From positions 1 through 64,000 of the forward strand of contig NZ_FNVU01000008.1 in assembly GCF_900107965.1 (NCBI RefSeq): a stretch of DNA of 64,000 nucleotides, written 5' to 3'. Below the pieces are notes generated by a model. The model saw only the letters and a program-made list of their open reading frames with translations. It did no database searches and was not told where the DNA came from. This DNA is from Actinacidiphila yanglinensis (GTDB lineage: Bacteria > Actinomycetota > Actinomycetes > Streptomycetales > Streptomycetaceae). The position numbers were made by a program, and so were the translations under genes. Shown here piece by piece: positions 24,404-33,045 of this stretch. Positions within the stretch are counted from its first letter, which is position 1, and each line of letters starts with the position of its first letter.

Positions 24404-25276
24404 TCACAGCCGCCTCACCTGGGCGGTGCCGAACAGCCCGTTGGGGCGCACGGCGAGGGTGAGCAGCATGATCGCCAGCGCGCTGGCGAGGGTCAGGTCG
24501 CTGCCCAGGTAGGTGGAGACCAGGTCGGTGGCGACGCCGATGATGATGCCGCCGACGAACGTGCCCCCGAGGCTGGTGAACCCGCCGACGACCGCCGCCG
24601 CGAAGGCGAAGAGCAGGATCGGGTTCATCATCTGCGAGAAGAGCAGCTGCTTGGGTGCCAGCAGCAGGCCGATGAGCAGCGCCAGGCAGCCCGCGAGCAT
24701 GTAGGCGATCGTCGACAGGCGCGTGGCGCGCACGCCCAGCAGCCGCGCGGTCTCCGGGCGCTGCGCGACGGCCAGGAACTGCAGGCCGGTGCGCGTGTAC
24801 CGGAACATCGCCACGAAGCCCGTGACGATCACCAGCACGATGCCCACCGTGATCAGGTCGGACCAGCGCAGCAGCACCCCGCCGACCTTGGTGCCTCCGC
24901 TGGGCAGCAGAGACGGGAAGTGGTACGGCTGGTCGCGGCCGAAGAAGACGTCCGCCATCGCCGCCAGCAGCAGGAACAGCGCGACGGTGCGTACCAGCGT
25001 GTTGGCCTGGCTGCCGCCGAAGGGCCGCAGCACCACCTGGTAGATGAGCACGCCGAAGACGGCGCTGCACACCAGCCCGATGCCGGCCGCGGGCCACAGG
25101 CCCATGCCGTCCTTCCACAGCTCGTAGACGATGAACGTCTCGAACATGCCGATGTTGCCGACTGCGAAGTTGGCCACTCCTGTCGTCTTGTAGAGGAAGA
25201 CGAGGATGAAGGCCAGCATGCCGATGAGCAGCCCGAAGGCGATGCCGCTCACGATGACCGATAGAGCAAGTCCCAT
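24404..25276 (-). CDS. livH: LIV-type ABC transporter permease (LivH type)
   Basis: 290 residues from the ATG at 25276 with GGGAGAA upstream. About eight membrane helices; family signatures include VGNIGMFETFIVYEL, RYTRTGLQFLAVAQRPETARLLGV (the loop that contacts the ATPase) and the final FAAAVVGGFTSLGGTFVGGIIIGVATDL. It forms the membrane channel together with the LivM half of the next gene. The gap to the fusion gene is 43 bp, and 88 bp separate it from the binding-protein gene, so all are one leftward operon. Confidence 0.93.
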   Translation of the reverse strand: MGLALSVIVSGIAFGLLIGMLAFILVFLYKTTGVANFAVGNIGMFETFIVYELWKDGMGLWPAAGIGLVCSAVFGVLIYQVVLRPFGGSQANTLVRTVALFLLLAAMADVFFGRDQPYHFPSLLPSGGTKVGGVLLRWSDLITVGIVLVIVTGFVAMFRYTRTGLQFLAVAQRPETARLLGVRATRLSTIAYMLAGCLALLIGLLLAPKQLLFSQMMNPILLFAFAAAVVGGFTSLGGTFVGGIIIGVATDLVSTYLGSDLTLASALAIMLLTLAVRPNGLFGTAQVRRL

Positions 25277-25364
25277 GTCGTTCTCCCACTCCGCCGGGGG
25301 CGGCCGTGCGGGTCCCCGTGGGGCCCGGACGGCCGCGCCACCGCGCGTCCTTGCGGTCGGTCCG

Positions 25365-26588
25365 TCATCCGCCGATCGAGCCGGCCTGGTAGAAGGCGCC
25401 GTTCTTCACGCCGAAGACGTAGAGGTTGGAGACCCCCACGTGGTTGGTGGCGGAGAAGGAGACGGGCGGGTAGATCTCGGAGGCCTTCACCTGCGACATG
25501 CTCTCCATGGCCGCCACGACGCTCTGGCTGTCGATCGGCTTCTTGGCGGCCTTCAGCACCGACTCCACCACCTGGGCGGTGCCGCAGCCGCGCAGGGTCA
25601 CGCCCTCGACCTCGATCTTGGCCGCCTTCAGGACGGCGACGCAGTCGGTGGCCTCGGCACTGGCGGGCGCGATCGTGTCGGAGGTGACCAGCAGCTTGGA
25701 CTGGAGCGCGGGAGAGACGCCGCTGAGGAACGTCTGCTGGGAGACCGCGCTGGAGCCGACCAGGTACTTGTTGGGCGCGAAGCCGTTGTCGGTCATCGCC
25801 TGGGTGAACCGGGCGGCGTCCTGCGGGATCTGGTCCAGGACGACGTAGTCGGGGTGCTTCTGCTTCATCTTCAGCACCTCGGGCGAGAAGTCCGCGGTGC
25901 CGGGAGGGGCGTTGTAGTCGCCGACGAAGGTGCCACCGGCCTTCTTCACGGCCGCCTCGACCTCCTTGGCGGTGGTGGGCGAGTCCGGCGTCACCGTGCT
26001 CAGCAGGGCGACCGTGCCGGGGCCGTGCTGCTGGAAGACCCACGGGATCTCGGAGACGAGCTGGCTGCCGTAGGTCGGCATGAGGTTGAAGTACATCGGG
26101 CTCAGCGGCTTCAGCAGCGAGGTGGAGGCGCCGAAGACGTACATGAACGGGATCTTGGCCGCGTTGAGCAGCGGCAGCTGGGCGGGCGGCTGGAGGCTGC
26201 CGCACTGGCCGGTGACCGCGACGACCTTCTCGCTGATGAACGCCTTGGTGTTGGTGACCGCGCGGGCCGCGTCGTAGCCGTCGTCGCGGTTGTCGACCTT
26301 GATCTTGTGGCCGCCGATGCCGCCCTGGGCGTTGACGTGGTCGAACCAGGCGAGCATCGCCTTGTTCATCGGCGCGCAACTGGAGCCGACCGCACCGCTC
26401 AGGGGCACCGAGATGCCCAGTTTGATGTCACCGCTGGCCGAGCTGCCCGAGCCCGAGCCGCCGCACGCGCTCAGGACCAGGGCAGCGGCGGCCACCGCGG
26501 CGGCGAGCGCGCCTCTGCGCCGGCCCTGCCGCCCGTGGAAACCCGCGGCGAGCCGTGTACCGACCCGTCCGCTGTGATGTCTTGCCAT
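25365..26588 (-). CDS. Lipoprotein substrate-binding protein of the LIV-type importer
   Basis: 407 residues from the ATG at 26588, six bases after AAGGAG (a GTG one codon earlier is too close to that site). A signal peptide with Arg-rich n-region ends in the lipobox LSAC (Cys about residue 43), followed by a Gly/Ser linker. The mature part is a type I periplasmic-binding fold: IKLGISVPLSGAVGSS, MLAWFDHVNAQGGIGGHKIKV, VVAVTGQCGSLQPPAQLPLLN, DYVVLDQIPQDAARFTQAM. It is the first gene of the importer operon, and a double operator-like site lies 58-78 bp upstream. Ligand unknown; neighbouring CoA-transferase and isomerase genes point to a carboxylic acid. Confidence 0.93.
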   Translation of the reverse strand: MARHHSGRVGTRLAAGFHGRQGRRRGALAAAVAAAALVLSACGGSGSGSSASGDIKLGISVPLSGAVGSSCAPMNKAMLAWFDHVNAQGGIGGHKIKVDNRDDGYDAARAVTNTKAFISEKVVAVTGQCGSLQPPAQLPLLNAAKIPFMYVFGASTSLLKPLSPMYFNLMPTYGSQLVSEIPWVFQQHGPGTVALLSTVTPDSPTTAKEVEAAVKKAGGTFVGDYNAPPGTADFSPEVLKMKQKHPDYVVLDQIPQDAARFTQAMTDNGFAPNKYLVGSSAVSQQTFLSGVSPALQSKLLVTSDTIAPASAEATDCVAVLKAAKIEVEGVTLRGCGTAQVVESVLKAAKKPIDSQSVVAAMESMSQVKASEIYPPVSFSATNHVGVSNLYVFGVKNGAFYQAGSIGG

Positions 26589-26645
26589 CACCGACTCCTT
26601 GTGAACTTACGCATCCCATCGATGCACGTGGGACCGATGAGAAAG

Positions 26646-26666
26646 ATTGTCTGACAGACTGACAAT
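26646..26666. promoter_or_regulatory. Proposed FCD-GntR operator, copy 3 (compound site)
   Basis: ATTGTCTGACAG (26646-26657) runs directly into ACTGACAAT (26658-26666). TGTC-T-GACA is present in full and the outer ATTGTC and GACAAT are inverted repeats nine bases apart, so the site could bind one or two dimers. It lies upstream of the importer operon and just behind the end of the prpF-type gene. Confidence 0.7.
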
Positions 26667-26729
26667 TCGTGAAGTGTGCCGACTGTAGCTCCCGGAGGGA
26701 GGCACAGCAATAGGCCTGACGTGGTGCGA

Positions 26730-27977
26730 TTACTCAGCGACGGCCCCGGCGGGCGGCACTGCCGACCGGATGCGGTCCTCGGCGGGGATCGCCGAGCACA
26801 ACCGCTCGACCTCCGCCTTCCGCACGAACACCTCCCCGCGCATGATCGGCCGGGCGGTACGCGCGATCCGGACGGCATCGACCACGCACCCCCCGTCCTC
26901 GTCGTGGGTGGCCGCCTCGACGACCGAGACACCCGAGGGGTGCGCGAGCAGCACGCTGCCGGGCTTGCGCCGCGGGTACAGGTCGTGGACCACCGTCCCC
27001 TCGGTCACCGCCGCCACCGCCGTACAGCAGCTCGCCGTGCCCGGGAACGCCTCGTGCAGGGTGTCGCGCATCGGCTGGATGCCCGCGAAGCGCACGGCGA
27101 AGTCGTAGTCCGCGGCCGCGAGCGTTCCGCCGCCGTAGAGCGCGAAGTCCCGTGCCGCGGTGACCCCCACCGGCCAGGGCGTGGTCGTGGCGTGGTCGAC
27201 GCCGAGCAGGTCCTGGGCGGCCCGCCGCACCTCGTGGAAGCGCTCGGCGACGCCCAGGGGGCCGTCGGCGGGCATCTCCAGGCCGGTCAGGCCGACATCC
27301 TCCGCCCGGAAGAACACACACATGTTCGCCAGGTCCAGGATCGAGCAGGTCACCTCGCCCACACCGGGCACGGTGATCACGTCGGTGCGCCGGCCGGTCG
27401 GGAAGAGGCCGCCGCCCAGCGAGGCGCCGATCGCCCGGGAGAAGTCGGTGGTCACCGGCGCCCCCGGCCCGGTCACCCCGGCCATCCGGAAGTCGCCCGC
27501 GACCAGCGGGCTGCCGTCCGGGCCGGTCGGCACGTCGACGGTGAGCAGCATGCGGGTGTTGGTCTGGTAGACCCGCACGCTGGTCCGCCCCGGCACCGCA
27601 GGCACCAGGCCGGCCAGGATCGCGTACGTCCCCACGGCGGGCGTGAGGTTGCCGCAGTTGAAGTCCCAGTAGACCCGCTCCTCGCCGATGCCGATCTGGG
27701 CGAAGGTGTAGTCCACGTCGGCGTCGGGGCGCGCGCTCTCCTCGACGATGCAGCACTTGCTCGTGGTCGGCATCGCGCCGCCGATCCCGTCGATCTGGCG
27801 GGCGTCGCGCGCGCCGAACATGTCGATCAGGTACGGGCCCCACAGGGAGCGGTCCGCGGGCAGATCGCGTCCGCGCAGGTAGACCCCCTTGCTGGTACCG
27901 CCCCGGATCACCATCGCGGGGATGGCGACCATCTCCGCGCTCATGAGTCCGCCTGCGGAGCTCATCGCGTCAGTCAC
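26730..27977 (-). CDS. PrpF-family isomerase (4-oxalomesaconate tautomerase/aconitate isomerase-like)
   Basis: 415 residues from a GTG at 27977 that overlaps the stop of the CoA-transferase gene (GTGA). Family signatures: MVIRGGTSKGVYLRGRDLP near the N-terminus, IDGIGGAMPTTSKCCIV, YWDFNCGNLTPAVGTYAI, PVTTDFSRAIGASLGGGLFPTG, then FAVRFAGIQPMRDT in the second half; the paired diaminopimelate-epimerase-like halves and conserved Cys are present. PrpF proteins shift double bonds in unsaturated di- or tricarboxylates (methylaconitate; 4-oxalomesaconate in GalD/LigU). It is the last gene of the ten-gene operon and suggests an unsaturated dicarboxylate intermediate. Confidence 0.9.
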   Translation of the reverse strand: MTDAMSSAGGLMSAEMVAIPAMVIRGGTSKGVYLRGRDLPADRSLWGPYLIDMFGARDARQIDGIGGAMPTTSKCCIVEESARPDADVDYTFAQIGIGEERVYWDFNCGNLTPAVGTYAILAGLVPAVPGRTSVRVYQTNTRMLLTVDVPTGPDGSPLVAGDFRMAGVTGPGAPVTTDFSRAIGASLGGGLFPTGRRTDVITVPGVGEVTCSILDLANMCVFFRAEDVGLTGLEMPADGPLGVAERFHEVRRAAQDLLGVDHATTTPWPVGVTAARDFALYGGGTLAAADYDFAVRFAGIQPMRDTLHEAFPGTASCCTAVAAVTEGTVVHDLYPRRKPGSVLLAHPSGVSVVEAATHDEDGGCVVDAVRIARTARPIMRGEVFVRKAEVERLCSAIPAEDRIRSAVPPAGAVAE

Positions 27978-30400
27978 CGGCTCTCGCCTTCCTTCCGTGC
28001 GTCGTCTCCCCCGGCCGGTCCCGCCGGCCGGGCGCAGTGGACGGCGCCGGCGCCCTCAAGGCGCCGAACGTCGTCGGGTGCCAGGCCGGCCAACCCGGTC
28101 AGCACCTCCCGGGTGTGCTCGCCGATCGCCGGCGCCACCGGCCGGACGGCCGGGGAGTAGCGGGCGAACACCATCGGGGAACCCTTCACCGGCGGCCCGT
28201 CACCGCCGAAGGTCACGCCGCGCTCGGTGAACCGCGCGGTCGCGGCCCGGTCGGCGGCGGTCAGCACCGGAACGGCGGGCACGCCCGCGGCCAGCAGGGC
28301 CGCGGCTGCCTCGTCGCGGGGCAGCGCGGCGGTGACCGCACCGACCAGCTCGGCCGCCTCCTCGCCGTCCCACCACGCCGGGTCCCGCCCGGCGAGGTCG
28401 GGGCGTCCGAGCCAGCCGGCGAGCGCCGCGCGGTGGGCGTCGGTGGTGCACGCCACCGCCAGCCAGCTGTCCTCGCCCGCGGCCGGGAAGGTGTCGTGCG
28501 GCGCCGCCCCCGGGCGGCGGTTGCCCGTCACCCGGGCGTCGTGGCCGTTGACGACGTAGTCGGCGATCTGCGCCGACAGCGTCCAGCTCACCGCCTCGCG
28601 CTGGGAGAGGTCGAGTTCCGCGCCGGTGACGTCCTGCTGCACGCAGTAGGCCACGGCGGCCGCGCCCACCAGGGACACCAGCTGGTCGGGGTAGTTGACC
28701 TCGTACGAGGACCAGGTGGGCCCGCGGTCGGGGTAGCCGGTGACGGAGGCGAGGCCGGACAGCAGGTCCAGCGTCGATCCGAACGAGCGGTTGCCCGCCT
28801 CCGGGCCGTGCTGGCCCTGGCTGGACAGCGACAGGCACACCAGGCGCGGGTTCTGCGCGAGCAGCGTTGCCGCGTCGATGCCGAGCCGGCGGGTGACGCC
28901 CACCCGGAAGTTCTCCACCACCACGTGGGCGTGGCGGGCCAGTTCGCGTACCAGGCGCTGCCCCTCGGCGGTCTTCAGGTCGATCGCCACGTCCAGCTTC
29001 CCGATGTTGTTCGACGGGAAGTAGGGCGAGGTGGGCGGTGTTCCGGCGCGCAGCTGGGACTCGGTGAGCTTCCAGGTGCGGAAGGTGTCGGGCCGGTCGG
29101 TCCACTCGACCTTCAGGATGGTGGCGCCGTGGTCGGCGAGCAGCCGGGTGACCGCCGCGCCCGCGGTGATCGTGCCGAAGTCGAGGACGACGAGCCCGTC
29201 GAGCGGCGGGCGCTCGGCTGCGGCCCGGAGGTCTACCGGCGGGCGGGATGCGGACGGGCGGGATGCGGGCTCCTTGCGCGGCAGCCACGCGGTGTCCGGC
29301 TGCGGGGCCGGCGGCCGGCCGGAGTCCCAGCCGAGTCCGGCGCCGTGCAGCGGGCCGCCGACGGCCGGCACCCGGCCGGCGCGGGCCTCCGGCCCGAGGC
29401 CGAGGAAGCCCCGGCCGGCGAGCTGTTCGGAGGCCGCGAGGTCGGACGTGCGGGCCACCCAGCCGAAGGGCAGGCCGAGCTCCTGGGCGCGGGTGTACAC
29501 CTCCTGCGCCGGCAGCTGCGCGGTCCACCGCTCGATCACCGGCCACCAGCGCTCCGGGTGCGCGCTGCGCTCCTCCTCCGAGGCGAGCGCGGGGTCGCGC
29601 AGCGCCGGGTCGCCGATCAGCTCCACCACCGCGGGCCAGTGCCGCGGCAGGAAGATGTAGCCGACCCAGCCGTCCGCCGCGCGCACCAGCCGCCAGTCGC
29701 CCTGGTCGCGCACCGCGCGGCCCGGGGCGAGGCCGGTCATCGACCAGTTGACGTCGCTCTTCCAGTCCATGTACGCGGCGACGTCGCACAGCGCCACCTC
29801 GACGAGGTCGCCGCCCTGCCCGGCGTCGCGGCGCAGCAGTCCCAGCATCGCGCCGAGGAAGCCGGTGACGGCCCCGCAGTGCGCGGCCTGCTCGCCGCCG
29901 AGGGCGAGCGGCTTCCGCCCGGCCTCACCGATCATGGTGGCCAGGCCGCCGTAGCTCTCGGCGAGCAGGCTGTCGGCGGGCAGGTCGCGGTACGGACCGG
30001 ACGGGCCGAAGCCGGTGATCCACACGGTGACCAGTTCGGGGTGGGCGGCGGCGAGTTCGCCCGGGTCGAGGCCGAGCGCGCGGGCCCGGCTCGGGGTCGC
30101 GTCCAGGACCAGGACGTCGGCGTCCGCGAGCAGGCGGTGCACGTCCGGCAGCCCGCCGTCGGGGCCGGCCGCGTCCAGGCCGCGCTTGCCCGCGTGCACG
30201 GCGACGAACTCCAGCGACAGCCCGTCGGCGTTGAGCGGGGCACGGTGCCGCAACGGGTCGGCGGGGTCGGTGGCGACGCGCACCACGTCGTGGCCGAGGC
30301 CGGCGAACAGCCGCCCGCACACGCCTCCGGCGACGCTCTCGGTCAGCTCCAGCACCCGCAGCACACGCGGGGGCACGGGTGCGGCCGGTTCCGCGGTCAT
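27974..30400 (-). CDS. Tandem class III (CaiB/BaiF) CoA-transferase, two domains in one chain
   Basis: 808 residues from the ATG at 30400, whose ATGA overlaps the stop of the crotonase gene; usual family members have about 400. Domain 1 (about 10-385) has VLELTESVAGGVCGRLFAGLGHDVVRV, ITGFGPSGPYRDLPADSLLAESYGGLA and the catalytic-Asp segment VEVALCDVAAYMDWK. Domain 2 (about 405-785) has GLVVLDFGTITAGAAVTRLLADHGATILKVE, NNIGKLDVAIDLKTAEGQ, HVVVENFRVGV and, at the catalytic position, LDLSQREAVSW, where Glu appears to replace Asp. A Pro/Arg-rich linker joins them. It should move CoA onto the imported acid, the entry step of the pathway; probably only one half is catalytic. Confidence 0.9.
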   Translation of the reverse strand: MTAEPAAPVPPRVLRVLELTESVAGGVCGRLFAGLGHDVVRVATDPADPLRHRAPLNADGLSLEFVAVHAGKRGLDAAGPDGGLPDVHRLLADADVLVLDATPSRARALGLDPGELAAAHPELVTVWITGFGPSGPYRDLPADSLLAESYGGLATMIGEAGRKPLALGGEQAAHCGAVTGFLGAMLGLLRRDAGQGGDLVEVALCDVAAYMDWKSDVNWSMTGLAPGRAVRDQGDWRLVRAADGWVGYIFLPRHWPAVVELIGDPALRDPALASEEERSAHPERWWPVIERWTAQLPAQEVYTRAQELGLPFGWVARTSDLAASEQLAGRGFLGLGPEARAGRVPAVGGPLHGAGLGWDSGRPPAPQPDTAWLPRKEPASRPSASRPPVDLRAAAERPPLDGLVVLDFGTITAGAAVTRLLADHGATILKVEWTDRPDTFRTWKLTESQLRAGTPPTSPYFPSNNIGKLDVAIDLKTAEGQRLVRELARHAHVVVENFRVGVTRRLGIDAATLLAQNPRLVCLSLSSQGQHGPEAGNRSFGSTLDLLSGLASVTGYPDRGPTWSSYEVNYPDQLVSLVGAAAVAYCVQQDVTGAELDLSQREAVSWTLSAQIADYVVNGHDARVTGNRRPGAAPHDTFPAAGEDSWLAVACTTDAHRAALAGWLGRPDLAGRDPAWWDGEEAAELVGAVTAALPRDEAAAALLAAGVPAVPVLTAADRAATARFTERGVTFGGDGPPVKGSPMVFARYSPAVRPVAPAIGEHTREVLTGLAGLAPDDVRRLEGAGAVHCARPAGPAGGDDARKEGESR

Positions 30401-31287
30401 CGGTCGGCCCCCTGCCCGGGGTGGCGGACGCCGCCGAGGAACCCCTCCAGGGCGCCTTCGTGGGAGCGGGTGCGCGCGTGGATCTCGGCGTTGACATAGG
30501 CGCCGAACTCCAGGGCCGCGCCCCACTCGCCGATGTGCATCGGGATCTGCCAGAGCGCCTTCTTCGACCACTCCAGCGCCACCGGATCGAATCCGGCCAC
30601 GCGCTCAGCGAGTTCGAGGGTCCGCCGGTCCAGCTCGGCAGCGGGCACGGCGAGGTTGGCCATGCCCCACGCCTCGGCGGTGCGGCCGTCGATGCGCTCG
30701 GCGGTGAGCACCATCCAGGCCGCGCGCTTGGCGGACAACCGCAGTTGGGCAGCCGGCCCGGCGAGGCCGGGGTAGAAGCCGAAGCCGATCTCCGGGGTGC
30801 CGATCCGCGCGTCCTCCGCGACCACGGCCAGGTCGCAGGTGTTGATCAGGGTGGCGCCGCCGCCCAGGGCGTAGCCGGCCACCGAGGCGATGACGATGGC
30901 GGGGTGGTGCCGGATGTCCTCCTGCACCATCCGCCAGCTGCGATTGAGCTCGTCCTCGTCGTCCCTGCTCTTCGTGGCGAGCTGGGAGAGGTCCATTCCG
31001 GCGCAGAAGGTGCCGCCGGCGCCGGCGAGCACCACCACGCTCGCGTCCCGGCACTCCGCCAGTGCGTCGCGCAGTGCCTGGCGGGCCTGCCGGTCCAGCG
31101 CGTTGCGCTTGTGCGGGCGGTTCAGCGTGATCCGGGCGATCCGCTCGCCGACGCGGGTGACCAGGACCGGGGCCTGGTCGGCGGGGGCCGTCCGGCCGGG
31201 CTGGTCTGCTGCGCCCGGCTGGTTTGCGGGGCCGGACTGGTCCGCTGCGCCGGGCTGGTCGGCGGGGCCGGACGAGGTCGCCGTCAT
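30397..31287 (-). CDS. Enoyl-CoA hydratase/isomerase (crotonase) family protein
   Basis: 296 residues from the ATG at 31287, overlapping the stop of the upstream gene by 4 bp. Residues 7-30 are a duplicated 12-residue Gly/Pro/Ala/Asp/Gln unit with no match to the fold. The crotonase core follows: ITLNRPHKRNALD, VVLAGAGGTFCAGMDLSQLA (oxyanion hole), ASVAGYALGGGATLINTCDLAV, and GTPEIGFGFYPGLAGPAAQL. Hydratases use two Glu; the second (PEI) is kept but the first (GGGCEL in hydratase) is Thr here (GGGATL), so the protein may be an isomerase, lyase or unusual hydratase. Position in the operon supports a step right after CoA activation. Confidence 0.88.
   Translation of the reverse strand: MTATSSGPADQPGAADQSGPANQPGAADQPGRTAPADQAPVLVTRVGERIARITLNRPHKRNALDRQARQALRDALAECRDASVVVLAGAGGTFCAGMDLSQLATKSRDDEDELNRSWRMVQEDIRHHPAIVIASVAGYALGGGATLINTCDLAVVAEDARIGTPEIGFGFYPGLAGPAAQLRLSAKRAAWMVLTAERIDGRTAEAWGMANLAVPAAELDRRTLELAERVAGFDPVALEWSKKALWQIPMHIGEWGAALEFGAYVNAEIHARTRSHEGALEGFLGGVRHPGQGADR
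31198..31269. repeat. Two-copy 36-bp in-frame tandem repeat in the crotonase N-terminus
   Basis: Encodes GPADQPGAADQS followed by GPANQPGAADQP. The reading frame is kept. It looks like a recent slippage product forming a flexible N-terminal tail. Confidence 0.7.
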
Positions 31288-32069
31288 CGCCCGGACCCGC
31301 CGTTCTGCCCGGCCGCGCGCACCTCGTCGACGACCTCGTCGAGGATGGGCGCCGCGGCGGTGACCGCGTGGATCCCGAGGACGGAGGCGATCTCCATCAC
31401 TTCCAGGATCTCCTCGGCGGTGGCGCCGTAACCGAGGGCGTTCTCGATGTGGGCCTTCAGACCGAGGGTGTAGAGGTGGGTGGCCGCGGTGTCGAAGGCG
31501 ATGTAGACGAGTTCCTTGACCTTCGGCTCCAGCGAGCCGCCGCGCCAGGGCACGGAGGAGAACTCGGTGTAGGCGGCGAAGAGTTCGGGGTCGAGTTCGA
31601 GGATGTCGTCCCAGAAGGGGTTCCAGTAGCCGCGGTTCCCGGTGAACTCCGCCTTGATCTGCTCCTGCCGCTCGGTGAGCGGGGCGGGCCCGGTGCGCAA
31701 CCCCTTCTCCTGGAGGACCTGGACCAGGACCGGCACGCCGATGTTCATGGCGTGGATGCCGAGCGTGGCGCACAGCTCCAGCACCTCCATGATCTGGGCC
31801 GGGGTCACGCCGACGTCCAGGGCGGCGCGTACGTGCTGGCGCACCCCGGGCAGGTACATGTGCGTCGCGTTGGCGTCGACGGCTATGTAGATCAGTTCCT
31901 TCACCTGAGGCGTCAGGTGGTTCTGCCGCCAGGGCACGGCGGAGAAGTCGAGGTAGGCGAGAAGGAACTCGGGATCGAGGCGCAGGATCGACTCCCAGCT
32001 CGGGCTCCACGTCCCGCGTACCTCGATGAACCGCGCCTTGATCTCTTCCTGGCGGGCGTTGAGTGTCAT
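31284..32069 (-). CDS. Duplicated carboxymuconolactone-decarboxylase-family (AhpD-fold) protein
   Basis: 261 residues from the ATG at 32069 with AAAAGG upstream. Two similar halves: residues 1-125 (SILRLDPEFLLAYLDFSAVPWR, VKELIYIAVDANATHMYLPGVRQHVRAALDVGVTPAQIMEVLELC) and 135-250 (DILELDPELFAAYTEFSSVPWR, VKELVYIAFDTAATHLYTLGLKAHIENALGYGATAEEILEVMEIA). The AhpD-type redox Cys pair is missing; the conserved His of each half is kept. Members act as decarboxylases or lyases on lactones or acids, and many are uncharacterised. It ends by overlapping the crotonase start by 4 bp. Confidence 0.88.
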   Translation of the reverse strand: MTLNARQEEIKARFIEVRGTWSPSWESILRLDPEFLLAYLDFSAVPWRQNHLTPQVKELIYIAVDANATHMYLPGVRQHVRAALDVGVTPAQIMEVLELCATLGIHAMNIGVPVLVQVLQEKGLRTGPAPLTERQEQIKAEFTGNRGYWNPFWDDILELDPELFAAYTEFSSVPWRGGSLEPKVKELVYIAFDTAATHLYTLGLKAHIENALGYGATAEEILEVMEIASVLGIHAVTAAAPILDEVVDEVRAAGQNGGSGR

Positions 32070-32148
32070 GGTGTGCCTTTTCTCGTGCGGTGGGCGCCCC
32101 GCGCCCTTTCCGGAGCGGCCTTCGGGGTTGCCCGTACGGGGACGGTGG

Positions 32149-33045
32149 TCACGCGCCCGCGGGCGGTGGGGCGTGCTCGTCGAGCCAGCGGGCGATCTCG
32201 GTGTGGTCGGCGTCGGCGGGCAGTTCCTCGGCCGCCCGGGCCCATACCTCGACCGCGTCGGCGCCCAGCCGGCTGGGCAGCCCCACCTGCTCGGCCAGGG
32301 CCACGGCGATCCGCATGTCCTTGAGCATCAGCCGCAGGCCGAAACCGGAGTCGTAGCTGCCGGGCAGCACGAAGCGGGGCCACTTGTTCTCGCTGGAACC
32401 ACTGCGCCCGCTGGAGGCGTTGACGATCTCCAGCACCCGGGCCGGGTCGAGGCCGAACCGCCGTCCGGCGAGCACGGCCTCGCTGGTGACCAGCAGGTGC
32501 GTGGCCGACATCAGGTTGTTGAGGGCCTTCACCGCGTGGCCGCTGCCGATACCGCCGGAGCGGTACAGGGTCCCGAGACGGGTCAGCAGCGGTTCGACCC
32601 GTGCCACGTCGGTGTCCTCCCCGCCGACCATCACCGCGAGTTCGCCGGTGCCAGCCCGCGCCACGCCGCCGGAGACGGGGGCGTCGACCATCGCCACGCC
32701 GAGCCCGACGAGCTTCCCGGCGAGCGCACGGGTACGGGCCGGCTCGGAGGAGCTCATGTCGACCACGGTCGTCCCCGGCCGCAGCGCAGCGACGACCTCC
32801 GGGTCGCCCAGCACCGACTCGACCACGCCGGAGTCCGGCAGCATCAGGATCACCGTCGCGGCGCCGGCGACCGCGGCGGCCGCGGAGTCCGCCACGGCGC
32901 CGCCGGCAGCGGCGAAGGACTCGCGGGCCGCGGGGCCGACGTCGAAGCCGACGGTGGGCACCCCCGCCCGGACCAGCTGGGAGGCCATCGGCAGGCCCAT
33001 CCTGCCGAGGCCGACGAAGGCGACCCCGCCCTGGTTCTCACTCAT
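32149..33045 (-). CDS. 3-Hydroxyisobutyrate-dehydrogenase-family protein 1
   Basis: 298 residues from the ATG at 33045, which overlaps the end of the preceding CMD gene by 8 bp. Nucleotide motif VGLGRMGLPMASQLV (about 10-24), substrate motif DAPVSGGVARAGTGELAVMVGG, catalytic Lys in GSGHAVKALNNLMSA, and the C-terminal KDMRIAVALAEQVGLPSRL. These enzymes oxidise beta-hydroxyacids (3-hydroxyisobutyrate, tartronate semialdehyde, L-threonate and others). A second family member lies two genes upstream with only moderate similarity, so the pathway may have two beta-hydroxyacid steps or stereoisomers. Confidence 0.92.
   Translation of the reverse strand: MSENQGGVAFVGLGRMGLPMASQLVRAGVPTVGFDVGPAARESFAAAGGAVADSAAAAVAGAATVILMLPDSGVVESVLGDPEVVAALRPGTTVVDMSSSEPARTRALAGKLVGLGVAMVDAPVSGGVARAGTGELAVMVGGEDTDVARVEPLLTRLGTLYRSGGIGSGHAVKALNNLMSATHLLVTSEAVLAGRRFGLDPARVLEIVNASSGRSGSSENKWPRFVLPGSYDSGFGLRLMLKDMRIAVALAEQVGLPSRLGADAVEVWARAAEELPADADHTEIARWLDEHAPPPAGA

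Noticed and set aside
28037..30499. 820-codon plus-strand frame
   Set aside because: Antisense to the tandem CoA-transferase gene; low-complexity translation without domains.
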